From assembly GCF_002019605.1 (NCBI RefSeq), contig NZ_KV917368.1, positions 4,695,070 to 4,759,069 of the forward strand: a stretch of DNA of 64,000 bases. Direction: 5' to 3'. Position numbers and translations under genes: made by a program. Origin of the DNA: Alkalihalobacterium alkalinitrilicum (GTDB taxonomy: Bacteria > Bacillota > Bacilli > Bacillales > Bacillaceae_F). Of the stretch, positions 57,622-64,000 are shown in pieces. Below the pieces are notes generated by a model, which did not search any database, was not told the DNA's origin, and saw only the letters and a list, made by a program, of their open reading frames with translations. Every line of letters starts with the position of its first letter. The stretch's first letter is position 1.

Positions 57622-58848
57622 ATGCTCTATCTCTATAAAGCAATCGACTCCAAAACGGGAAAAGAAGTCAAAGGAAAACTATATGCCGCTAGCCAAGATG
57701 CCGCCGTGAAAGAATTAAAAGGCCAAGGTCTTTACATTGCGGAATTGTCGAAGCGGAAAGATACTATTTGGAATAAAGACTTAAAAGATTTAAACATCGT
57801 GATTGGAAAGCCAGTTAAAAATCGTGATTTCGTTGTGTTTTGTCGCCAGTTAGCAACATTACTCAAAGCAGGAACACCGATTACAGAAGCGATCCGCATT
57901 TTATCTGAGCAAGTTTCTTCGAAAATTTTCCAAAAAGCACTTGATGACGTTTATAACGATATTCGTTCAGGAACTGCGTTTTCTGATGCCTGTTCTGATT
58001 TTCCTAAAATCTTTGATAAAGTGTTCGTCAATATGGTACGAGCAGGTGAAACAAGTGGAGACCTAGAAAACGTTATGGACCGTTTAGCAACGTTCTATGA
58101 AAAAGAACATCGGGTAAAAGAAAAAGTGAAATCAGCAATGATGTATCCGATTGCCGTTTCTATTATAGCGGTCGTAGTTGTCATCATTTTATTAACGAAC
58201 GTATTACCGAGTCTATTAAATAACTTGACGAGTATGGGTGGAGAAATTCCTGTGCCAACGTTAATCGTCATGGGTATTTCTGATTTTCTCATTCACAGAT
58301 GGTATTTAGCTTTAATGTTTGTCACTTTGTTCATTGTTGTATTTATAGCGATCTATCGAAATCCTAAAGGCCATTTTATGCTAGACTATGTGAAATTACG
58401 AATTCCTGTCTTTGGAGTACTTATGCAAAAAACGATCATTGCTCGCGTCACACGAACGATGGCTTCCCTTTTTGCCAGCTCTGTTCCCGTATTACAAACG
58501 TTAACGATGAGCTCTGAAATTGCCAATAATGATGTTGTTGCTAAAGTACTAGAGGAGTCAAAAGAATCTTTACGAGCAGGGGAAAGTCTATCAGAACCTT
58601 TAGCGAAAAGTTGGGTGTTCCCCAAAATCGTCAGTCATATGATTAAAGTCGGGGAAGAAACAGGTCAATTAGATACGATGCTAGAAAAAGTTGCAGATTT
58701 TTACGAGGAGGACGTTGAACAAATGGCTTCGCGAATGAGTGCGATCATCGAGCCATTAATGATCGTTATTCTCGGGGTTGTCGTTGGAACGATCGTTCTT
58801 GCAGCGATGTTACCGATGTTCTCAATTTATAATAATTTTAGTGGCTAA
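57622..58848 (+). CDS. pilC: Type IV pilus platform protein PilC/GspF (408 aa)
   Basis: Two repeated GspF cytoplasmic domains (FVVFCRQLATLLKAGTPITEAIRILSEQ around 72-100, and IARVTRTMASLFASSVPVLQTLTMSSE around 272-300) separated by membrane segments; the last lies at ~375-400 (MIVILGVVVGTIVLAAMLPMF). Inner-membrane platform rotated by PilB/PilT. GGGAGAAC precedes the ATG. Last gene of the pilus operon; terminator immediately after. Confidence 0.94.
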   Translation: MLYLYKAIDSKTGKEVKGKLYAASQDAAVKELKGQGLYIAELSKRKDTIWNKDLKDLNIVIGKPVKNRDFVVFCRQLATLLKAGTPITEAIRILSEQVSSKIFQKALDDVYNDIRSGTAFSDACSDFPKIFDKVFVNMVRAGETSGDLENVMDRLATFYEKEHRVKEKVKSAMMYPIAVSIIAVVVVIILLTNVLPSLLNNLTSMGGEIPVPTLIVMGISDFLIHRWYLALMFVTLFIVVFIAIYRNPKGHFMLDYVKLRIPVFGVLMQKTIIARVTRTMASLFASSVPVLQTLTMSSEIANNDVVAKVLEESKESLRAGESLSEPLAKSWVFPKIVSHMIKVGEETGQLDTMLEKVADFYEEDVEQMASRMSAIIEPLMIVILGVVVGTIVLAAMLPMFSIYNNFSG

Positions 58849-58852
58849 CGAT

Positions 58853-58888
58853 AAGAACAAGACATACTTCTACGTCTTGTTCTTTTTA
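58853..58888 (+). terminator. Terminator of the pilus operon, T tract abutted by the repeat element
   Basis: AAGAACAAGAC (58853-58863) pairs with GTCTTGTTCTT (58874-58884), then TTT. The IS605-like remnant starts ~4 nt after the T run. Confidence 0.9.
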
Positions 58889-58891
58889 TAT

Positions 58892-59103
58892 CCCGCAACA
58901 ACTGGCAATAATACCCCCACTTCAAGACTTCTAGGAATCAAAGAAGGATAAGTGGGGGATAAACTGCCAGTAAAAGCTTAATGAACACAGACTAAAGGCG
59001 CCACGTCCTGTGGCAACGTCTGTGTGACCCACATCGTGTGGGCCTCAACTAACCGTCAGTGGGGGAAGAGGAAAACCCCTCACTGATGGAAGTTTCACTT
59101 TAT
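58892..59103 (+). mobile_element. IS200/IS605-like transposase-less element, copy 2 (best preserved)
   Basis: About 212 bp. Left hairpin: ACCCCCACTT facing AAGTGGGGGAT, flanked by ACTGGCA/TGCCAGT, with an inner CTTCT/AGAAG. Middle: ACACAGAC (58985-58992) facing GTCTGTGT, enclosing CCAC-GTCC-TGTGG, then CCCACA-TCG-TGTGGG. Right: TCAGTGGGG facing CCCC-CACTGA, ending TTTCACTTTAT. Shares its whole length with copy 1. The multi-hairpin right half looks like the RNA scaffold of TnpB-type elements (omega RNA); that link is inference. No transposase. Confidence 0.6.
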
Positions 59104-59483
59104 CTTTAACAATAAGTTTGAGGCGATACCATTGAAACTTAAATAAACATTTTACCAGTAATTAGGTATAATAATAAGTAAATGAGATTTAAGTTCATAT
59201 TCTTCTTATAAATGGATATGATCGTAACTAACCGAACGTTTAATGAAAAATAATTTCAATAACTAAAAGAGTTCTTCCCCCAATCTCTCCCTGTCGATCA
59301 TCACAAAAACATTTTCAATAAAATTGTCCTAGATCATAAGAAAACTAGCTATTTTATGTGGCTAAGCAGGAACTCTGCTGCTTACCCTTTTTCTCTATTA
59401 AATTTTTACTTTTAGTTCTATCTACTAATTCAAATTAATAGAATAGGAATAAGAAAATAAGAAGTAGGAGAGGAGCGAGTGAT
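59104..59483. other. Non-coding region upstream of spoIIB, possible small RNA
   Basis: A TATAAT hexamer near 59168 and a terminator-like AAGCAG/CTGCTT hairpin followed by CCCTTTTT (about 59369-59395) bracket ~210 nt without coding potential. No sigma-H promoter consensus was found for spoIIB. Confidence 0.35.
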
Positions 59484-60686
59484 GTGGAGCAAGGTAAGCA
59501 ACGAATTTCGGTAAAGTTGAACGGTAAAGAACATTCGTTTCATGAGATAGAGAAATCAAATGAACCTAAGGTACTTAAAGAACTTAGCGAAAGTGAATTC
59601 AGACAACCTCTAGATTTTAGCGAGGTGTCTCAACCTATACAACCGACTCCATGGAAATTCCCTAGTGAGCGAGAAATAGTGGAACCGCCAAATCTAGAGG
59701 AAATTCGCGAGAGTGATGAAGAAGAACCACGTATTAACGATAGCTCTAAAGGTTGGTTTAGCAATAACATTATCGACTTTAACAAGTTAAAAGAAGCGAA
59801 AGAAGAGAGAAGCCAACCCTTCTGGGATGATGGTAATAGAGGTTGGAGTCCTAAACTCCCCCCTGTAAACCGAAAGAAAAAAGGAACAAATCGTTTCAAA
59901 AGTACATTGGCGCAATTACCCATTTCACTCATTGTGGCTGGATTATCCGCCATTATCGTTGGGGTAGGATTTGGATTTATGGTGTTGACCGCCTTTACTG
60001 GGGAAGCTGACGGGAATACGGCCTCACTTACGCCAGCGAATGAAGTCGTTGAGACAATAGCGACTGGACAGGCTGTTCAAGCTGCGACTCTCCCAGATTT
60101 GTCGGTCGAAATTGTTCAAGGCGGAGCTTTTTCAACATCAGAAAAAGGAAATGAAATTGTCTCAGCGATTAAAGCAAGAGGACAAGCCGCGGTCTTAAAA
60201 ACAGGCAGTGACCCGATGTATATGTTCATTGGACTCGGACTTCAAAAAGAAGAAGCAGGCCGGTTAAGTCAACTGTATCAAGCGCAAGGGCAAGATACGT
60301 ATGTGAAACCTTTTGCAGTAAACGGTTCTATTGCTTCGGTTGATAGTGAAGCGGGAAAACAGTTTTTCACACAAGCGGGTAACATGTTTAATGAACTCGT
60401 GCGTTTTTCGGTGGCAGGCCTTGCAGGACAAAGTGTAGAGATTGGAAATATAGAAACGTTTCTAAATCAATTTCAAGAGTGGAACAATAATGGAGCCACT
60501 GTTCTGTCGGCACTACCAGAAGAAGTTAGAGGACAGGCTCAACAATTCATCACGAGTATGTCAGGAGCTGCCGCCGAATTAGAAGGATATAAAGGGGAAC
60601 AACAAGAAATCAAGCTGTGGGGTATCCAACAACATTTGTTAGAAGCGCTATTATCATATGAAGCGTTGATACACGTATTAAAATAA
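59484..60686 (+). CDS. spoIIB: SpoIIB-like SPOR-domain membrane protein (400 aa)
   Basis: In B. subtilis SpoIIB localises to the sporulation septum and aids engulfment. Residues 1-~140 are a charged, Pro-rich cytoplasmic tail; a membrane segment lies at ~145-170 (LPISLIVAGLSAIIVGVGFGFMVLTAF); then LSVEIVQGGAFSTSEKGNEIVSAIKARG...FIGLGLQKEEAGRLSQLYQAQG (~205-275), a SPOR domain, and a helical tail to the end. GTG start at 59484 behind TAGGAGAGGAGCG. Position before maf matches B. subtilis. Confidence 0.85.
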   Translation: MEQGKQRISVKLNGKEHSFHEIEKSNEPKVLKELSESEFRQPLDFSEVSQPIQPTPWKFPSEREIVEPPNLEEIRESDEEEPRINDSSKGWFSNNIIDFNKLKEAKEERSQPFWDDGNRGWSPKLPPVNRKKKGTNRFKSTLAQLPISLIVAGLSAIIVGVGFGFMVLTAFTGEADGNTASLTPANEVVETIATGQAVQAATLPDLSVEIVQGGAFSTSEKGNEIVSAIKARGQAAVLKTGSDPMYMFIGLGLQKEEAGRLSQLYQAQGQDTYVKPFAVNGSIASVDSEAGKQFFTQAGNMFNELVRFSVAGLAGQSVEIGNIETFLNQFQEWNNNGATVLSALPEEVRGQAQQFITSMSGAAAELEGYKGEQQEIKLWGIQQHLLEALLSYEALIHVLK

Positions 60687-60701
60687 TAAATTAGAATTAG
60701 T

Positions 60702-60731
60702 TAAGACTCATCTTCGTAAGGTGAGTTTTTT
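60702..60731 (+). terminator. Terminator after spoIIB
   Basis: ACTCATC facing GGTGAGT, followed by seven Ts. Confidence 0.8.
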
Positions 60732-61014
60732 TGTTCTGAGGTAAGTCCGAATTTCTTTATAGGGTTAATTATTATAGAAGACAATAAATTCACGAATATT
60801 TATGAGCACTTGCATTAATATATTGGAAAGCTGTTGGGCATCACAAATCAGAGAAATTATTAAGTTAATGTAAAGATTTACTCTGCTATCTTTCATTTAA
60901 TAAGTATCATTTGTTATCATTTAACTAATCCTTGTACAATAAACATATGAATTGTAAGTTCAGAAAGGTCTTTTTTGAGCTTAATCATAGATTATTGTAA
61001 AGGATGTGCCCTTC
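60732..61014. other. Intergenic region upstream of maf, with promoter
   Basis: TTGTTA (60911-60916), 18 nt, TACAAT (60935-60940) is a likely sigma-A promoter ~75 nt before maf. Nothing else recognised. Confidence 0.5.
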
Positions 61015-61587
61015 ATGAAACCATTCGTATTAGCCTCAGGTTCACCTCGCAGAAAAGAGTTACTAGAACAAGCGCAAATTTCATTTACCGTACAAACCAG
61101 TGATGTTGATGAAACGATCAATTCCAATTTATCTTCAAAAGAATTAGTTCAGTCGTTAGCTTATCAAAAGGCAGAAGCTGTTTTTGCTATGAACCAAAAT
61201 GCAGTCGTATTAGGCGCAGATACGATCGTCGTATTAGATGGTCAAGTGCTCGGGAAGCCCAATGACCGTAACCATGCAAGAGAGATGCTTTTGAGTTTGT
61301 CTGGAAAGAAGCATTCTGTTCTTACTGGAGTATCGATTTTAAGTCAGGAACAACAACGTACTTTTTTTGTTGAAACTTACGTGCAATTTTGGGAATTGTC
61401 GAATAAGGAGATTGAACGTTACCTTGATACAAATGAACCTTTTGATAAGGCTGGAGCTTATGGAATTCAAGGCTTTGGTGCAACGTTAGTCAAAGAAATC
61501 TCAGGTGACTATTTTTCCGTTGTTGGTTTACCACTGGCTTTGACTGTACGAGAGTTGATCCACTTTGGAATCACCCCCAATTTTTAG
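61015..61587 (+). CDS. maf: Maf-family nucleotide pyrophosphatase (190 aa)
   Basis: Hydrolyses dTTP/UTP and modified pyrimidine triphosphates; linked to septum formation in Bacillus. Signatures: LASGSPRRKELLEQ at the N-terminus, VLGADTIVVLDGQVLGKP (~65-82, catalytic Asp), and DKAGAYGIQGFGATLVKEISGDYFSVVGLPL. ATG 61015 follows AAAGGATG; an in-frame GTG at 61006 lies in that site. Followed by radC. Confidence 0.95.
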   Translation: MKPFVLASGSPRRKELLEQAQISFTVQTSDVDETINSNLSSKELVQSLAYQKAEAVFAMNQNAVVLGADTIVVLDGQVLGKPNDRNHAREMLLSLSGKKHSVLTGVSILSQEQQRTFFVETYVQFWELSNKEIERYLDTNEPFDKAGAYGIQGFGATLVKEISGDYFSVVGLPLALTVRELIHFGITPNF

Positions 61588-61657
61588 TATAAAAATCCCT
61601 TTTCGATAGGATGAAATGAAGAATATTGGCAAACGCTAGGAAAGTGAGGATATTACT

Positions 61658-62350
61658 TTGACCAAGCAGTCCTTATTGATTCGTGATGTACCGTTTCATG
61701 AGCGCCCTCGCGAAAGACTTCTCGCAGAAGGGGCCAAGTTTTTATCGAACCAAGAACTGCTTGCGATTATTTTACGAACAGGTTCAAAAGAAGAATCGGT
61801 ATTACAATTAGCTCAGCGAGTGTTACAAAAGTTTGATGGGTTAATGTTGTTAAAAGATGCGACTGTCGAAGAACTACAAGAAATCAAAGGGATCGGTGAA
61901 GCAAAAGCAGTAGAAGTTTGTGCAGTACTTGAGTTGGGTAGGAGAATTAGTAGCTTAAAATTTGATGAACGATACGTCATACGATCACCTGAAGATGTGT
62001 CTCGATACGTAATGGAAGACATGCGGTCTCTAACGCAAGAGCATTTCGTATGTCTTTATTTAAATACGAAAAATCACGTCCTTCATCGTGAAACGATTTT
62101 TATCGGCAGCTTAAACGCTTCGATTGTTCATCCACGTGAGGTTTTCAAGGAAGCGTTGCGGCGCTCCGCAGCTTCATTCATTTGTCTGCATAATCATCCT
62201 TCTGGAGACCCAACTCCGAGTAGGGAAGATATAGAAGTGACGAAACGGTTAACGGAATGCGGAAGAATTCTTGGAATTGAGCTGTTGGACCATGTCATCA
62301 TTGGTGATCGAACGTATATCAGTTTAAAGGAGAAAGGATATTTGACATGA
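61658..62350 (+). CDS. radC: RadC/JAMM-domain protein (230 aa)
   Basis: UPF0758 family. An N-terminal helix-hairpin-helix-like region (ATVEELQEIKGIGEAKAVEV, ~70-90) is followed by a JAMM/MPN metalloprotease-like domain with an intact zinc signature HNHPSGDPTPSREDIEVTKRL (~178-198). The biochemical role is unsettled; in B. subtilis (ysxA) no strong repair defect is known. The start is TTG at 61658 with AAGTGAGGA upstream. Confidence 0.94.
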   Translation: MTKQSLLIRDVPFHERPRERLLAEGAKFLSNQELLAIILRTGSKEESVLQLAQRVLQKFDGLMLLKDATVEELQEIKGIGEAKAVEVCAVLELGRRISSLKFDERYVIRSPEDVSRYVMEDMRSLTQEHFVCLYLNTKNHVLHRETIFIGSLNASIVHPREVFKEALRRSAASFICLHNHPSGDPTPSREDIEVTKRLTECGRILGIELLDHVIIGDRTYISLKEKGYLT

Positions 62351-62442
62351 AATTTTAAGAAATCCACAACATCATAAGAAAAATAAACGTGTAAAATTAT
62401 CGTATAGGTACTTTGAGACTATTCTTTTGCCTTGATATTCAG

Positions 62443-62448
62443 TATAAT
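62443..62448 (+). promoter_or_regulatory. -10 element upstream of mreB
   Basis: TATAAT at 62443-62448 without a clear -35, ~42 nt before mreB. Confidence 0.35.
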
Positions 62449-62489
62449 ATACTTTATGAGTTTTGGGTTTCATGAAGGGAGATACATAG

Positions 62490-63530
62490 ATGTTTGGTGG
62501 CTTTTCAAAAGATTTAGGGATTGATTTAGGTACTGCCAATACTCTTGTATATGTGAAGGGTAAGGGCGTTATTGTTCGTGAACCATCAGTAGTTGCCTTG
62601 CGAACAGATACAGGATCGATAGAAGCGGTCGGGAACGATGCAAAAAATATGATCGGACGTACTCCAGGGAATATCGTTGCCATTCGTCCAATGAAGGACG
62701 GCGTTATTGCTGATTTCGACACAACTGCAACAATGTTAAAACATTTCATACGACAAGCGCTTCGACAACGTTCAATTTTCACAAGAAAACCGAATGTAAT
62801 GGTTTGTGTGCCTTCTGGTATTACGGCTGTCGAAAAAAGAGCTGTCGAAGATGCGACAAAACAAGCAGGCGCTCGCGAAGCGTATACGATTGAAGAGCCT
62901 TTTGCTGCAGCGATCGGTGCAGATTTACCTGTCTGGGAGCCAACGGGAAGTATGGTTGTCGATATCGGTGGCGGTACGACTGAAGTGGCGATCATTTCAC
63001 TAGGTGGGATCGTTACAAGTCAGTCGATCCGTGTCGCTGGGGATGAAATGGATGATTCCATTATTCAATACATTAAAAAGACATATAATTTGATGATCGG
63101 TGAACGCACAGCTGAGGCTCTTAAGTTAGAAATCGGTTCGGCAGGTTCTCCAGAAGGCGTTGAAGATATGGACATTCGTGGACGTGATCTTGTGACAGGT
63201 TTACCGAAGACGGTAACAGTCACTGGTGCAGAGATTTCTGATGCCTTAAAAGATACGGTTGATTCGATTGTCGATGCAGTGAAAAACACATTAGAAAAAT
63301 CACCACCTGAATTAGCAGCTGACATTATGGATCGAGGAATTGTGTTAACTGGTGGAGGCGCGTTGCTTCGTAATTTAGATCGTGTCCTTAGTGATGAAAC
63401 AAATATGCCAGTTATTGTTGCTGAAGATCCGCTCGATTGTGTGGCACTCGGTACGGGTCGTGCATTAGAAAATCTTCATTTATTCCGCTCGAGGGCAGGT
63501 ATCACAGTTCGTTCGGGTCGCAAATCGTAA
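62490..63530 (+). CDS. mreB: Rod shape-determining actin homologue MreB (346 aa)
   Basis: Cytoskeletal ATPase guiding lateral wall synthesis. Phosphate-1 [18 protein letters not shown] (~8-25), phosphate-2 [19 protein letters not shown] (~155-173), adenosine motif [15 protein letters not shown] (~283-297). Also [10 protein letters not shown] and [12 protein letters not shown]. Full length. AGGGAGAT precedes the ATG. mreC follows 19 nt downstream. Confidence 0.97.
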   Translation: MFGGFSKDLGIDLGTANTLVYVKGKGVIVREPSVVALRTDTGSIEAVGNDAKNMIGRTPGNIVAIRPMKDGVIADFDTTATMLKHFIRQALRQRSIFTRKPNVMVCVPSGITAVEKRAVEDATKQAGAREAYTIEEPFAAAIGADLPVWEPTGSMVVDIGGGTTEVAIISLGGIVTSQSIRVAGDEMDDSIIQYIKKTYNLMIGERTAEALKLEIGSAGSPEGVEDMDIRGRDLVTGLPKTVTVTGAEISDALKDTVDSIVDAVKNTLEKSPPELAADIMDRGIVLTGGGALLRNLDRVLSDETNMPVIVAEDPLDCVALGTGRALENLHLFRSRAGITVRSGRKS

Positions 63531-63549
63531 TTGTAAGTAGGTGTAGACA

Positions 63550-64000
63550 ATGACATTTTTTTCAAATAAACGGCTCATTGTCTTAATGGTGAGCATTATT
63601 ATACTTGTTGCGTTAATTGGATATTCCATGAGTGACCGTGACCGACTAACTTGGCCAGAGCAATTTATGAAGGACACTGTTGGATGGGTTCAAACCCTCG
63701 TTTCCAAACCCGCTCATTTTGCAGCGGGTTTCTTTGAGAATCTGAGTGAACTACAAGGAATCTATGCAGAAAATCAAGTATTAAAAGCAAGATTAGAAGA
63801 ATATGCTCAAGTTTCTGTTGAGCGAAATATGTTGAAAGTAGAAAATGATACGTTAAAAGCAACCCTTGAAATTGAAGAAACACTAAGTGATTACCAAATG
63901 CGTACAGCAACTGTCATTCATCGTAATCCTGATCGCTGGAGTGAGTATATTGGAATTAATCGTGGCTCAGAACACGGGATCGAGCGAAATATGGCAGTTA
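63550..64000 (+). CDS. mreC: Rod shape-determining protein MreC, N-terminal part (3' truncated by window edge)
   Basis: 150 residues are visible and the frame is open to the window end. MTFFSNKRLIVLMVSIIILVALIGYSM gives a short cytoplasmic tail and one membrane segment. A coiled coil follows (LSELQGIYAENQVLKARLEEYAQ...LKVENDTLKATLEIEE, ~75-120), then the start of the extracellular beta domain (TATVIHRNPDRWSEYIGINRGSEHGI). ATG 63550 lies 19 nt after mreB, in the conserved mreBC order. Confidence 0.95.
   Translation, partial: MTFFSNKRLIVLMVSIIILVALIGYSMSDRDRLTWPEQFMKDTVGWVQTLVSKPAHFAAGFFENLSELQGIYAENQVLKARLEEYAQVSVERNMLKVENDTLKATLEIEETLSDYQMRTATVIHRNPDRWSEYIGINRGSEHGIERNMAV

Overview
The window is a low-GC chromosomal segment of an endospore-forming member of the Bacillaceae. 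The genus cannot be settled from sequence alone; an alkaliphilic Bacillus-like lineage would fit. The evidence is the gene order, which follows the Bacillus subtilis backbone: gerM-rph-rdgB-ysnB, then ilv-leu-ysoA-tig-clpX-lonB-lonA-ysxC-ysxD-hemAXCDBL-spoVID-ysxE-valS-folC-[comC site]-spoIIB-maf-radC-mreB-mreC. Further evidence is the strong AGGAGG-type ribosome sites, frequent TTG/GTG starts, T-box leaders and sporulation-type promoters. Most genes lie on the + strand. The exceptions are a nuclease-like gene, ysxD, a 63-residue membrane protein and a four-gene cassette after valS.

Layout. 1-2630 holds the end of gerM, then rph, rdgB and ysnB. 2611-3840 is an intergenic island with degenerate IS200/IS605-like repeat remnants, a tRNA-Gly, and a tRNA-Arg interrupted in its anticodon loop by a ~363-nt group I intron. 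4510-15836 is the branched-chain amino-acid operon ilvE-ilvD-[leucine T-box]-ilvB-ilvH-ilvC-leuA-leuB-leuC-leuD. 16137-25618 carries protein quality control (TPR protein, trigger factor, ClpX, LonB, LonA) and the ribosome-assembly GTPase YsxC. 26582-32863 is the haem operon hemA-hemX-hemC-hemD-hemB-hemL. 33025-36421 carries spore coat genes. valS follows behind a valine T-box.

Two accessory blocks interrupt the backbone. The first (40044-44421, - strand) is a compact operon of two paralogous RimK-type ATP-grasp ligases, an N-formylglutamate-amidohydrolase-like enzyme, and a 644-residue membrane-anchored protein. The N-terminus of that last protein looks like a catalytically dead copy of the amidohydrolase, fused to two double-psi-barrel-like segments. 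This is a plausible undescribed amide-ligation/hydrolysis system of unknown substrate.

The second block (45963-58848) is a complete type IV pilus locus sitting where B. subtilis has comC: major pilin, prepilin peptidase, three minor pilins, PilM, PilN, PilO, PilB, PilT and PilC. It is preceded by a membrane GGDEF diguanylate cyclase and by a c-di-GMP-II riboswitch with an overlapping terminator. The assembly ATPase PilB also carries an N-terminal MshEN-type c-di-GMP-binding repeat. The locus therefore appears to make c-di-GMP, sense it in RNA and sense it in the motor. Its PilO is fused to a SPOR module resembling the neighbouring SpoIIB. The window ends with spoIIB, maf, radC, mreB and the start of mreC.
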